Source of the DNA: Syntrophobacterales bacterium | Lineage (GTDB): Bacteria; Desulfobacterota; Syntrophia; Syntrophales; UBA5619 | Assembly (NCBI GenBank): GCA_019429105.1 | Contig: JAHYJE010000019.1 | Location: 1 to 64,000 of the forward strand | DNA length: 64,000 nucleotides | Direction: 5' to 3' | Shown here: positions 15,980 through 24,674 of the stretch, in pieces | Position numbering within the stretch: the stretch's first letter is position 1 | How the letters are laid out: each line of letters starts with the position of its first letter | The notes under the pieces: generated by a model | The model's input: the letters and a program-made list of their open reading frames with translations, nothing else | The model's database searches: none | What the model was told of the DNA's origin: nothing | Program-made: the position numbers and the translations under genes

Positions 15980-16075
15980 CCGTGGAAATCCGCGCGACAT
16001 GAACAGCTTTTCGTTGAGGCAATTTGACCGTGGAAATCCGCGCGACATGAACAGCTTTTCGTTGAGGCAATTTGA
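15980..16075. repeat. Perfect 48-bp tandem duplication
   Basis: Bases 15980-16027 and 16028-16075 are identical and adjoin directly. Each unit begins CCGTGGAAATCC and ends GAGGCAATTTGA. The array stops 12 bp before the -35 box of the c7 cytochrome gene. With two copies and no spacer it is not a CRISPR. It may be a replication slip or a doubled protein-binding site upstream of the promoter. An open frame crossing it merely repeats 16 residues and is not considered coding. Confidence 0.95.
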
Positions 16076-16087
16076 GTGAAAATTATC

Positions 16088-16117
16088 TTGACATTAAGCT
16101 TCCTGATCGCGTATATA
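16088..16117 (+). promoter_or_regulatory. Promoter of the c7 cytochrome gene
   Basis: TTGACA (16088-16093) and TATATA (16112-16117) with 18 bp between them, followed by a leader of about 60 nt and a strong GGGGAGG ribosome site before the start at 16183. The tandem 48-bp repeat ends just upstream. Confidence 0.55.
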
Positions 16118-16182
16118 ACGCGCCCATTGGAGTGGCGTTTTTTGGCACAGGGGTGAATTATAAATTTTATGGGGAGGTATTT

Positions 16183-16494
16183 ATGAAAAGATTTTTGGTT
16201 TTTGCAGTTATCGCTGGGTTTGTCTTGAGTCTTGCGAGTGTTTCTCTGGCTGTTGGTCCCGGAAAAAAAGTGGAATATGAAGGCAAGGGTGCAGGCAAGG
16301 TGGTCTTCGATGGGAAAACGCATGCTGACGATAAATTGAATTGTAAATCTTGCCATACCGCGGTGTTTAAGATGAAAAAGACCCCCGGTTCCATCACCAT
16401 GGCCGATATGAAGGCGGGCAAGAATTGCGGAACCTGCCACGACGGGAAGAAGGCCTTCGCCACCACAGAGTGCGCAAAGTGTCATAAGAAATAA
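16183..16494 (+). CDS. Periplasmic triheme cytochrome c7
   Basis: A 103-residue protein with a signal peptide (residues 1-23, cleavage near SLA-VG). Three haem motifs, CKSCH, CGTCH and CAKCH, lie in a lysine-rich mature protein of about 80 residues, the size and charge of PpcA-type c7 cytochromes. The start at 16183 follows GGGGAGG. Such proteins carry electrons in the periplasm from inner-membrane quinol oxidoreductases. Its own promoter, the upstream repeat and the following terminator indicate a separately, and probably strongly, expressed unit. The system II maturation genes follow. Confidence 0.92.
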   Translation: MKRFLVFAVIAGFVLSLASVSLAVGPGKKVEYEGKGAGKVVFDGKTHADDKLNCKSCHTAVFKMKKTPGSITMADMKAGKNCGTCHDGKKAFATTECAKCHKK

Positions 16495-16589
16495 GCTTAG
16501 GGAACGAACGGAAGCGATCGGCGTTGCCTTTTTTTATCCTGTTATTGAAGATTGGCTGCCCGGTTGCCTGATGTGTCTGATAATGTTGA

Positions 16590-16630
16590 AGCCCCCGCAT
16601 GTTTTTCGGTTTCGTGCCGGGGGCTTTTAC
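16590..16630 (+). terminator. Rho-independent terminator after the c7 gene
   Basis: AGCCCCCG and CGGGGGCT pair around a roughly 20-nt loop, followed by TTTTACTTTT. It separates the cytochrome gene from the cytochrome c maturation genes. Confidence 0.75.
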
Positions 16631-16733
16631 TTTTCACTATCCGCGGCGTTTTTGGCCATTGTTTCGTTGAAGATGCTTGTTTTATATATAAGTAATATGA
16701 TTTTGCAGATGCTTGACATGTAAGGAGATTGTC

Positions 16734-18113
16734 ATGTCGGAAGAGATGAAAAAGCCCAAGAAAGGGCCGGACATAGTTGACCGTATCTGGAATTTTTTTA
16801 CTTCGCTCAAACTGGTAATTGTTCTTTTGCTGGTACTTTCCATTGTTTCGGTTTTGGGTACCGTTATTGAACAGAACAAACTGCCGCAGGAGTATTACAG
16901 TTACCTGAGCCCGGGAACAGTTGAGCTTTTCGGGAAGCTCGGCTTCCTGGATATGTACCACAGTTGGTGGTTCACGTCCTGTCTGGCTCTGCTGGCGCTA
17001 AACATCATCGCCTGCACGATGGATCGCTATCCCGCCATCATCAGAGGGATGAAAAAGAAAAACGTCGTTCTCGATGACAAACTCGCAGCGGAACTGACTG
17101 CCGATCTGACGAAGATAAAATATAACCTTCCCGCCGAGGAAGTCGAAAAACAGGCGATAGCCCTGGCTGGTAAAGATTTCTCCGTTCATCCCTTGGTGAC
17201 CGAGGTGGAGAATACCCGTCATTTATTTTTCGAGACGGGCAAGTACGGCCGGCTTTCTTTCTTACTTACCCACCTGAGTATTTTGGTTATCTTTGCGGGC
17301 GCCATAACCGGATCGCTTTTTGGGTTCAAAGGCTATGTGAACGTTTACGAAGGGGAAACGATCTCCGCCATTTCCGCCGGGAAAAACGAAGTCAAGACTC
17401 TGAATTTCTCCGTACGCTGCAATTCCTTCAATGTCGATTTTTACCCCAACGGCATGCCCAAGGACTACCGGAGCGATCTTTCCGTCATTCAGGACGGTAA
17501 GGAAGTGATCAGAAAAACCATCCGCGTTAACGATCCGCTGACCTATCAGGGAATCACCTTCTACCAGTCCAGTTATGGCGGTTTCCCCGACATTACCTTC
17601 GATGTCATGGATAAGAACGGCGTTCTTTTGGGCAGTGCATTTACCCCCTTTCGCCAGAAAACGGTCGTCCCCGGCGCCAACCTTACCATCGAAGTTGCAG
17701 ATTACCAGGAGCATTTTCATTTGCCCGACGGTTCCGAAGGAGGGCCGGCAATCGGCCTTAACATCTACACCCCCGCCGCCCCGCCCGAGGGAATATGGAT
17801 TACCCCCGGTCAACCCGGGGTGAATCACGACGGCACTTATAGCTTTGTGGTAAAGGGTTTCAATATGAAAAAATACACAGGGCTGCAGGTCGCCAAAGAT
17901 CCCGGCGTCTGGTTCGTGTGGCTGGGATCGGTCATGCTGGTGGTCGGCATCATGTTGGCCTTTTTCGTGTCGCACAAGAAGCTCTGGATCAGGATAAGAA
18001 GTGACGAGAGGGGCAAGACGGAGCTTACCGCCGGCGGAACGGCGAACAAGAATAAACACGCTTTTGCAAGCGAACTGAAGCGGCTCGCCAAGCGTTTACA
18101 GGAGGTTTCATAG
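16734..18113 (+). CDS. resB: ResB-family cytochrome c maturation protein
   Basis: A 459-residue membrane protein. TM segments lie near residues 22-44, 71-90 and 165-190 and near 395-415, with a large periplasmic part between the last two. The N-terminal FFTSLKLVIVLLLVLSIVSVLGTVIEQ is the ResB/Ccs1 signature. Together with CcsA it moves haem to the periplasm and ligates it to CXXCH proteins (system II). The start at 16734 has TAAGGAG 7 bp before it. The next gene begins at the base after the stop codon, so the two are coupled. The many c-type cytochromes of this region are its likely clients. Confidence 0.9.
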   Translation: MSEEMKKPKKGPDIVDRIWNFFTSLKLVIVLLLVLSIVSVLGTVIEQNKLPQEYYSYLSPGTVELFGKLGFLDMYHSWWFTSCLALLALNIIACTMDRYPAIIRGMKKKNVVLDDKLAAELTADLTKIKYNLPAEEVEKQAIALAGKDFSVHPLVTEVENTRHLFFETGKYGRLSFLLTHLSILVIFAGAITGSLFGFKGYVNVYEGETISAISAGKNEVKTLNFSVRCNSFNVDFYPNGMPKDYRSDLSVIQDGKEVIRKTIRVNDPLTYQGITFYQSSYGGFPDITFDVMDKNGVLLGSAFTPFRQKTVVPGANLTIEVADYQEHFHLPDGSEGGPAIGLNIYTPAAPPEGIWITPGQPGVNHDGTYSFVVKGFNMKKYTGLQVAKDPGVWFVWLGSVMLVVGIMLAFFVSHKKLWIRIRSDERGKTELTAGGTANKNKHAFASELKRLAKRLQEVS

Positions 18114-18956
18114 ATGACTAATTCACTGCTGTTCGGCATATCTATTTTTGTATATTTCTTCGCCATGGTTCTTTATGTCTCTTATCTGGCGTTCAGATCG
18201 GAGATGCTGGGCAAGGTATGCACCGGGGCGCTGCTGGGCGGAGTTATTATAGAGACGGCAGCGATATTGCTCCGGTGGTATGAATCATACCAGATTGGCA
18301 TCGGCCGGGCGCCGCTTACCAATCTTTATGAATCACTTGTGTTTTTTGCCCTGACCATTGCCGTTACCTATCTGATCGTGGAGAGAAAATTCGGGATCAA
18401 GACGGCGGGAGCCTTTGTAACTCCTTTCCCGTTTATCATCATGGCTTATGCTTCGCTTAATCCCAACGAGATACAGCCCCTTGTCCCTGCTTTACAGAGC
18501 AACTGGCTCATTTCCCATGTGGTTACTTGTTTTGTGGGTTATGCTGCCTTTGCCGTTTCCTTCGGTGTCAGCTTCCTCTACCTGTTCAAGGTTAAGGCAG
18601 AAAACCGCACCGCTAAAACTCAAGGGGCGTTTCTCGCTCATCTGCCCGCTTCCGACCTGCTTGATGAAGTAGGTTATAAAACAATAGCCATTGGTTTTCC
18701 CCTGTTAACGATCGGCATCATTACCGGAGCCTTCTGGGCGAATGTGGCGTGGGGAACATACTGGAGCTGGGATCCCAAGGAAACATGGTCGCTGATCGTC
18801 TGGCTGATCTACGCCGCCTACCTCCACGCCAGGATTACCCGGGGATGGAAAGGGAAAAAAGCTGCGATCCTTTCGATCGTGGGTTTTTTGGCTACGATCT
18901 TTTGTTATCTCGGAGTCAACCTGCTTCTCTCGGGTTTGCACAGCTACGGAGGATAG
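18114..18956 (+). CDS. ccsA: CcsA/ResC-type haem transport and ligation protein
   Basis: A 280-residue protein with eight predicted membrane segments and the tryptophan-rich haem-binding motif [15 protein letters not shown] (about residues 216-230). Conserved histidines are present before (NWLISHVV) and after (LHSYGG). This is the CcsA (also called ResC or CcsB) partner of ResB in system II cytochrome c biogenesis. The ribosome site GGAGG at its very end serves the next small ORF, suggesting the operon continues. Confidence 0.92.
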   Translation: MTNSLLFGISIFVYFFAMVLYVSYLAFRSEMLGKVCTGALLGGVIIETAAILLRWYESYQIGIGRAPLTNLYESLVFFALTIAVTYLIVERKFGIKTAGAFVTPFPFIIMAYASLNPNEIQPLVPALQSNWLISHVVTCFVGYAAFAVSFGVSFLYLFKVKAENRTAKTQGAFLAHLPASDLLDEVGYKTIAIGFPLLTIGIITGAFWANVAWGTYWSWDPKETWSLIVWLIYAAYLHARITRGWKGKKAAILSIVGFLATIFCYLGVNLLLSGLHSYGG

Positions 18957-18962
18957 AAAAGG

Positions 18963-19094
18963 ATGAAGGACGCTTTGCCGCTGAATATCCGTAATTTCAG
19001 TTTCGACCTGTCAAGCGGCAGAGATAAGCCTGAAGGGAGTGAAAAGCGGTTTCCGAGCTATCCGATAGAGACGATGTTTGATGACAAGCATTAA
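18963..19094 (+). CDS. Small ORF, 43 residues, unknown
   Basis: The ATG at 18963 has GGAGG 10 bp upstream, inside the end of ccsA, and the frame ends by overlapping the start of the GNAT gene by 14 bp. The product is polar, with no membrane segment or cysteine; an NFSFDLSSG stretch and a FPSYPIETMFDD end are its only features. Ribosome site, tight spacing and overlap suggest a translated peptide, possibly needed for coupling translation of the next gene. I do not recognise a family. Confidence 0.5.
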   Translation: MKDALPLNIRNFSFDLSSGRDKPEGSEKRFPSYPIETMFDDKH

Positions 19095-19518
19095 TGACGG
19101 CAAATTTAGCTGTGTTGTTCTTCAGGAGCCTGATGAAGAGCAAATCCGGCAGATTATCTCGCTATACCGGGCGCAGGGGTGGTGGGATGCCGGGGATGAT
19201 CGCCAGTTGGCCGCGAGATTGATCTCCGGAAGTCATTGTTTTGTAATCGCCGCCGCTGATAAGGATATTGTCGGAATGGGCAGGGCAATTAGCGATGGCA
19301 TCAGTGACGCCTATATTCAGGATCTGACTGTTCGCGCCGATTTCAGGATGAGGGGAATCGGGACATTGATAATTCAGAAACTCATTGAAATACTTCATGC
19401 CGACGGCATATCCTGGATTGGTCTCATCGCTGAGCCGGGTTCTGAAATTCTGTATAGTAGTGCCGGTTTTAAGGAGATGGTTTCCGCTACGCCTATGTTA
19501 ATGGACAAAAAACAGTGA
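19081..19518 (+). CDS. GNAT-family N-acetyltransferase
   Basis: About 146 residues with the GNAT fold: the acetyl-CoA loop is seen as VRADFRMRGIGTLIIQKL (R-x-x-G-x-G), and a C-terminal GLIAEPGSEILYSSAGFKEM strand follows. The start may be the ATG at 19081 or TTG at 19078. It overlaps the small upstream ORF and its stop overlaps the next gene's GTG. The substrate cannot be told. Its partner, a DUF2156 protein, also has GNAT folds, so the two could modify a shared amino-acyl or lipid substrate. Confidence 0.78.
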   Translation: MTSINDGKFSCVVLQEPDEEQIRQIISLYRAQGWWDAGDDRQLAARLISGSHCFVIAAADKDIVGMGRAISDGISDAYIQDLTVRADFRMRGIGTLIIQKLIEILHADGISWIGLIAEPGSEILYSSAGFKEMVSATPMLMDKKQ

Positions 19519-20426
19519 GCTTCATACCTCTTGATGTTTCCAGTTACAATTTCATAAAGACCTATTTTGCCGGGCAGCCCTATAGTCTCAGTACTTATTC
19601 TCCAGCGCCTCTCATCGCCTGGAGCACTATGAATTACAGAAGCAGTTATTTTGTGAAAGACGGGATTCTTTTTATTTCCGGGAAGCCGGAGGGCCATCCG
19701 GAGGAGCGCTACCTGATACTTCCCGTTGCTAAGGAAAGGATCTTTTTGCCTGACGAATTGAGCCGCTTCGCCAGAGATTTGGGCTTCACACAGTACCGTT
19801 TTGTCCCTGGCGACTACATGGAGAATCTCAATAAATCCGAACTGGATGATTTTTTTTCCATCGAAGAGCAAAGTGCATTTGCTGACTACGTCTATTTGAC
19901 GGAAGACCTGATGCAGCTTAAGGGCAACAAGTTTTCCAAAAAACGTAATCTTATTAATCAGTTTTCCCGTGAATACCTCAGTAGAGGACGCGTTTCGATA
20001 GAGGCGATAGGCAGAAAGCAAAGCGCTGAATGTATCGAATTTTTGGATATATGGTGCAAAGAACAGGACTGTGACATTGATCAGGACTCCGGCCTTTACT
20101 GCGAACGGGCTGCCCTGGTTGCAACACTGAAAAATATTGAATACCTTGAATCAAGGGGCATCCTCATTCGCATTGATGATAAAGTTTCGGCACTGGGCAT
20201 TGGTTCCAAGCTCAACGGGTCAACCGGAACGCTCAATTTTGAAAAGGCCTTTTCCGGGATTAAGGGCCTGTATCAATTCCTCGATAACGAATGCGCAAAA
20301 AGATTATTCAGCGATTTTAGATATATAAACAAGGAAAGCGATATGAATCTTCCCAACCTGGCGGAATCCAAACGTTCCTATAATCCCGTTATGCGCGTCA
20401 AATCTTTCGCTTTGAACCTGCGTTGA
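19515..20426 (+). CDS. DUF2156 (phosphatidylglycerol lysyltransferase-like) protein
   Basis: A 303-residue cytoplasmic protein. The start GTG overlaps the preceding stop. KGNKFSKKRNLINQFSRE (about residue 137) and the later FEKAFSGIKGLYQFLDNE, YINKESDMNLPNLAESKRSY motifs are characteristic of DUF2156, the tandem-GNAT domain found at the C-terminus of MprF-type lipid aminoacyltransferases and in many stand-alone proteins. No membrane segments are present, so it lacks the flippase part. The conserved end suggests use of aminoacyl-tRNA or acyl-CoA donors, but the acceptor is unknown. Confidence 0.82.
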   Translation: MSFIPLDVSSYNFIKTYFAGQPYSLSTYSPAPLIAWSTMNYRSSYFVKDGILFISGKPEGHPEERYLILPVAKERIFLPDELSRFARDLGFTQYRFVPGDYMENLNKSELDDFFSIEEQSAFADYVYLTEDLMQLKGNKFSKKRNLINQFSREYLSRGRVSIEAIGRKQSAECIEFLDIWCKEQDCDIDQDSGLYCERAALVATLKNIEYLESRGILIRIDDKVSALGIGSKLNGSTGTLNFEKAFSGIKGLYQFLDNECAKRLFSDFRYINKESDMNLPNLAESKRSYNPVMRVKSFALNLR

Positions 20427-20484
20427 ATCATGTGACCCAATTTTTATGGCAATCGGTTGAGCAAATCACTGTAAGTACAAAACC

Positions 20485-23088
20485 ATGAATCACCCATCCT
20501 ATAAGATAGATAATGATTCCCGGATTGCCATTGTCGGCGGAGGGCCGGCGGGGAGTTTTTTTGCGCTTTACCTTCGTCATTTTGCCCGTATCAAAGGATT
20601 GAATCCCCGGATCACAATCTATCAGGACCGTTTTTTCGATACCCTGGGTCCTAAAGGCTGCAAGGGTTGCGCCGGCATTATTTCAATGTCCCTGATAAAA
20701 AACATGGCCGAGCTGAACATCTCCCCGCCTCCCGAGGTAATTCAGACGACCATCGACCGGTTTGCCGTCCACAGCCCTTATGCCACCATCGACATCAGCA
20801 ACCCGGATACTGATCTTAAAATCATGAGTGTTTATCGCGGGGGAGGGCCGCGGGTTTCCCATTATGAAAAAAAGATCAGTTTTGATGGCTGGCTTTTGCG
20901 ACAAGCGGAAAATAACGGCATTGAGGTAGTAAACGAAAGGATTGCCAGTTTGTGGACGGGCGGGAGCGCCGGGATTGAGGTAGCCGGGAAGCGAATCGAT
21001 TACGATCTCCTGGGACTGGCGACAGGGGTAAACGCCCCCAGGATGCTCATTGAGGGTACAGCGTATGAACCGCCGGAAACCAACATAATGGCCATGAGCG
21101 AACTTTACTTGGGCGCAGCCGATGTGCGTACCCGGCTTGGCAATGTTGCCCACGCCTTTCTTATTCCCCATTCCGGGATGATCTTCGGCACCCTTGTGCC
21201 CAAAGGCGATTTTGTCAATGTATCGGTGTTAAGCAGCAGTAAATATCCGGTAACCATTGCAGATTTTCTGAATTATGCGGTGGTGAGGGAAATATTGCCT
21301 CAAAAATACGAGCTTGCCTGTGGCTGCCGGCCCCAAACATCCTTTTCGGCTGCCAGTAATTATTATGCCGACCGCTTTATTGCCATAGGAGATGCCGCCT
21401 GTACAAGGCTCTACAAGGATGGCATTGGCTCTTCCTTGACGATGGCCCGCGCCGCCGCAGATGCCGCCATTAATTATGGCGTATCGAGCCGGGACTTTAG
21501 ACAACACTACCGTCCCGTTTACAATAAGATGCGCTGGAACAACCATTGGGGACATCTGCTGTTTTCGATAAATGATCAAGTGAAGGAATCAAAGATATTT
21601 ATGCTGGCGCAGCAGAGACTGATCGGCGACGAGCAGGAAAAAAAGACGGAACGTCAGCCTTTTACCAAAGCAGCCTGGGGGATATTCACCGGCAGTTACA
21701 GCTATGGCAGGATCGCCCAAAAAATATTCAGTCCAGCTTCTTTGGTGAGGCTTTTTGCCGCGCTTGTCAAGGAAGCTGGGGAAAACTTTGTCACTAAAAG
21801 GACCATCGACCAGCCCAGAAAACTTTATGTGGGCGATCGCAAGGTTTTAATCCTGGGCAGCGGCTTCGGCGGCGCCTATACATTGCGGCATCTGGTAAAA
21901 TCCACCAATAAAAACGAGAATGTGCAGATAACAGTGGTAAATGACGAGAATTACTTTCTTTTCACCCCGCTGCTGCACGAAGTGGCAATGGGCAGCATTG
22001 AAACCAGGCATATCTCTTACCCGGTCAGGAGATTGCATTGGCGTGATCGCTTCAATTTCATCCTGACCACGGTAAAAAAAATAGATCTTATAAATCGTCA
22101 AGTCGCCACAGAGGCGGGGGTGCTGGATTTCGACTGTCTTGTGATGGCTCTGGGCAGCGTGCCGGACAAATCGCAATTGAACCTGGCGGGCGGGCATGTC
22201 TTCACCTTGAAGACCCTCTACGATGCCATGAAGTTAAGGAACCATATCATCGCTGTCTTTGAGCAAGCGGCAATCGAAAAAGATATGCAGAAGCAAAAGC
22301 AGTTGCTCACCTTTGTCGCTGTGGGCGGTGGATACATCGGAATTCAGGCGGTATCGGAATTGAGAGACTGCATCTTCAAGAATCTCATTCGCTACTACAA
22401 GGGTATAAACCCGGACAATATCAAAATCATGCTGATAGAGTCGAGGCCAAAGGTAGTAGAGCGCATGGATCATGAATTGGGCGCCTATGTTATGAAGCAA
22501 CTTGAGGATATGGGAATTGAAGTGCGAACCAACAGCCGCATGACTCGCGCCTGGGAAGGACACGTGGAAATCAATGAGGAAGAGGTTATCCCTACAGCCA
22601 CGATCATGTGGTCAACCGGGATGGTCAGCAATCCACTGATTGCCGCGCTGGAGGCGCCCACGGATAATCTGGGCAGAGTCAAGGTGAATACATATCTGGA
22701 GGTGGAAGGTTTTCCGGGAATTTACGCCCTGGGTGATTGCGCCCACTTTGAGAACCCCAAATCGGCCCAGCCGATACCGCCGCGGGCCCATACTACGGTT
22801 CGTCAGGCAAAGATCGTTGCCTATAACATCATAGCCGACATCCGGGGCCGGAGTAAGAAGGCTTATCGTTACACAGATTCCGGGGAGATTGTTTCCCTTG
22901 GCGACTCAAAGGCAGTTTTCCGTTTTTACCGCATCCGGCTATACGGCTTTGCGGCGCGCCTGATCTGGATGGGCGCTTATTCCCTGCTGATAAAAGGTGT
23001 TTTCAATCGAGTGCGCATTGTTTTCGACTGGCTTCTTGCACTTATCTTCGGTCGCGATTCAACTTTTCTTAACCTTAAGGATCACTGA
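20485..23088 (+). CDS. Fusion: geranylgeranyl-reductase-like flavoprotein + NDH-2-like NADH dehydrogenase
   Basis: An 867-residue protein with two complete flavin modules. Residues 1-430: FAD-binding GGGPAGSFFALYL (about 12), a GPKGCKGCAGII cysteine stretch typical of the geranylgeranyl reductase family, and FIAIGDAACTRLYKDGIGSSL as the second FAD motif. Residues about 450-867: LILGSGFGGAYTLRHL, the NADH motif AVGGGYIGIQAV, IYALGDCAHF, and a C-terminal amphipathic LIWMGAYSLLIKGVFNRVR tail that anchors NDH-2 enzymes to the membrane. NDH-2 transfers electrons from NADH to quinone. The first half may reduce isoprenoid double bonds. The reading frame is continuous, with no sign of an assembly join. 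A joint role in menaquinone chemistry is my inference. Confidence 0.85.
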   Translation: MNHPSYKIDNDSRIAIVGGGPAGSFFALYLRHFARIKGLNPRITIYQDRFFDTLGPKGCKGCAGIISMSLIKNMAELNISPPPEVIQTTIDRFAVHSPYATIDISNPDTDLKIMSVYRGGGPRVSHYEKKISFDGWLLRQAENNGIEVVNERIASLWTGGSAGIEVAGKRIDYDLLGLATGVNAPRMLIEGTAYEPPETNIMAMSELYLGAADVRTRLGNVAHAFLIPHSGMIFGTLVPKGDFVNVSVLSSSKYPVTIADFLNYAVVREILPQKYELACGCRPQTSFSAASNYYADRFIAIGDAACTRLYKDGIGSSLTMARAAADAAINYGVSSRDFRQHYRPVYNKMRWNNHWGHLLFSINDQVKESKIFMLAQQRLIGDEQEKKTERQPFTKAAWGIFTGSYSYGRIAQKIFSPASLVRLFAALVKEAGENFVTKRTIDQPRKLYVGDRKVLILGSGFGGAYTLRHLVKSTNKNENVQITVVNDENYFLFTPLLHEVAMGSIETRHISYPVRRLHWRDRFNFILTTVKKIDLINRQVATEAGVLDFDCLVMALGSVPDKSQLNLAGGHVFTLKTLYDAMKLRNHIIAVFEQAAIEKDMQKQKQLLTFVAVGGGYIGIQAVSELRDCIFKNLIRYYKGINPDNIKIMLIESRPKVVERMDHELGAYVMKQLEDMGIEVRTNSRMTRAWEGHVEINEEEVIPTATIMWSTGMVSNPLIAALEAPTDNLGRVKVNTYLEVEGFPGIYALGDCAHFENPKSAQPIPPRAHTTVRQAKIVAYNIIADIRGRSKKAYRYTDSGEIVSLGDSKAVFRFYRIRLYGFAARLIWMGAYSLLIKGVFNRVRIVFDWLLALIFGRDSTFLNLKDH

Positions 23089-23269
23089 TGAGATTACGCA
23101 AGGCTTACTTCAATGACGTTTACGAACCGCGGTGCTATAAGAAATAATGCTTGACTTATTGTTGGTTAAATGCCAGAAGCCCCGCCATGCAATCCTCGGG
23201 GACGTTCATCTCGGGGGAACGTTAAAATAATATATGAACAAGTAATTCAGGAGATAACGGACGAAGGCC

Positions 23270-23767
23270 ATGAAAATCGTTCCTCTGGTGTTGTTTGCAA
23301 TTATTGCGTTTGGCGTGCCGGTATTTGCGGCTCACAATAATGAATATCCGGTTTCCACGCCCCCTCTGACAGAGGGTATATTCCCCTGCAGCAACTGCCA
23401 TGCAGGAATGGACGTGAACGCAAAAAAAAGAGAGCTCAAGGATGAGCATGCCAACATCAAACTCCACCATGCGGAAAATGATCGCTGGTGTCTGGATTGT
23501 CACAATCCCGCAGACAGGGATAAGCTGAAGTTGGCCAATGGGGACAAGATTCCGTTTACGGAGTCGTACCTGCTTTGCGGACAGTGCCACGGAAATATCT
23601 ACCGTGACTGGAAAGTAGGCATCCACGGTAAAAGGATTGGCTATTTCAAAGGAGGGCAAAGGGTCTATTTCCTCTGTGTAAATTGTCATAATCCCCATGA
23701 CCCCAAATTTAAATCCCTGAAACCGGAACCACCACCCACCAAACCGGAACGGAAAAATGGAAGATAG
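23270..23767 (+). CDS. Periplasmic tetraheme cytochrome c (module 1)
   Basis: A 165-residue exported protein; signal peptide 1-20 (cleavage VFA-AH). Haem motifs at C40SNCH, C74LDCH, C103GQCH and C136VNCH, with further histidines (KLHHAEN, GIHGKR) as ligands. It ends in a proline/lysine-rich tail and overlaps the FeS subunit gene by 11 bp. With the next two genes it forms a cytochrome c/FeS/NrfD set comparable to DsrJ-O-P or to the Cbc4-type complexes of Geobacter, in which periplasmic haems exchange electrons with the membrane quinone pool. No molybdopterin subunit is encoded. Confidence 0.88.
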   Translation: MKIVPLVLFAIIAFGVPVFAAHNNEYPVSTPPLTEGIFPCSNCHAGMDVNAKKRELKDEHANIKLHHAENDRWCLDCHNPADRDKLKLANGDKIPFTESYLLCGQCHGNIYRDWKVGIHGKRIGYFKGGQRVYFLCVNCHNPHDPKFKSLKPEPPPTKPERKNGR

Positions 23768-24659
23768 ATCGCAAACCAGAAGAGATTTCATGAAGATGAT
23801 GTCCATGGGCGCCATGGCGGCGCTTTCGCTGGGAAGCTTGTCGTGCACCCGGGCCCAGGTGGAAGCGTTTCTCCAGAAACATTTTCGGGAGATGACGGAG
23901 GCGGAAAAAAAGGAGGCCATCCGGCGGCTTGAGGAGACATATTTTCGGAAATACGGGAAGAAATTCCATATCTCTACTCAGCCAGCCGACACCGCGGTAC
24001 TCTGGGGCTACGGTCTTGACCTGTCGCGGTGCATCGGGTGTCGAAGATGCGTTTACGCCTGCGTGAAAGAGAACAACCAGTCCCGCAGCAATCCGCAGCT
24101 CCAATGGATCCGGGTCGTCCGCCTGAAGGATGGCAGCTTGATCAATCTCGAAAATACCGAGCATTACTACAACCCTGAAAAAGTGCCGGAACCGGGTTTT
24201 CAGTATATGCCGGTTCAGTGTCAGCATTGCGAAAATCCTCCTTGCGTGCGCGTATGTCCTGTTCATGCCACCTGGAAAGAACCGGACGGCATTGTCGTTG
24301 TCGATTACAACTGGTGCATCGGCTGCCGTTATTGTATGGCCGCCTGTCCCTACAAAGGACGGGTCTTTAACTGGGGTCAGCCCAATATTCCCCCGGAAGA
24401 GCTGAATACGGAGGTTCATTATCTGGGAAACCGCCCACGAATGAAGAATGTCGTTGAAAAATGTACATTTTGCATTCAACGGGTCCGCAATGGGCGTTAC
24501 CCCGCGTGTGTTGAGGCCTGTCCCACCGGCGCCCGAAAATTCGGGAATCTGCTCGATCCTGATAGTGAGATAAGATACATTATTGAAAATAAAAGAGTAT
24601 TTAGATTAAAGGAAGATTTGAACACAGAACCCAAGTTTTATTACTTCTTTTCCGCATAG
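23757..24659 (+). CDS. Four-cluster ferredoxin subunit, Tat-exported (module 1)
   Basis: A 300-residue protein. A Tat signal (RRDFMKMM, then a hydrophobic stretch ending in a lipobox-like SLSC) directs it to the periplasmic side. Four [4Fe-4S] binding clusters of the DmsB/NrfC/PsrB type follow: CIGCRRCVYAC, CQHCENPPCVRVC, CIGCRYCMAAC and CTFC...CVEAC. An amphipathic helix (residues about 45-65) precedes them. It should connect the tetraheme cytochrome with the NrfD membrane subunit encoded 15 bp downstream. Confidence 0.9.
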   Translation: MEDRSQTRRDFMKMMSMGAMAALSLGSLSCTRAQVEAFLQKHFREMTEAEKKEAIRRLEETYFRKYGKKFHISTQPADTAVLWGYGLDLSRCIGCRRCVYACVKENNQSRSNPQLQWIRVVRLKDGSLINLENTEHYYNPEKVPEPGFQYMPVQCQHCENPPCVRVCPVHATWKEPDGIVVVDYNWCIGCRYCMAACPYKGRVFNWGQPNIPPEELNTEVHYLGNRPRMKNVVEKCTFCIQRVRNGRYPACVEACPTGARKFGNLLDPDSEIRYIIENKRVFRLKEDLNTEPKFYYFFSA

Positions 24660-24674
24660 CCTTTAGAGGATTGA

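Noticed and set aside
15980-16075. CRISPR array
   Set aside because: Only two units of 48 bp, directly joined without spacers, and no cas genes in the window.
15663-16079. 138-codon plus-strand frame after the sufB-like gene
   Set aside because: It runs opposite a gene relic and through the 48-bp duplication, repeats 16 residues as a consequence, has no ribosome site and no recognisable domain.
16130-16170. Sigma54 promoter before the c7 cytochrome
   Set aside because: TTGGCAC resembles a -24 element but no GC appears at the -12 position; a sigma70-type promoter nearby fits better.
23089-23269. tRNA gene or small protein gene between the fusion gene and the tetraheme gene
   Set aside because: No cloverleaf can be formed; a 19-codon frame has no support. 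A CCCCG...CGGGG hairpin may end the upstream transcript but has no T-run.
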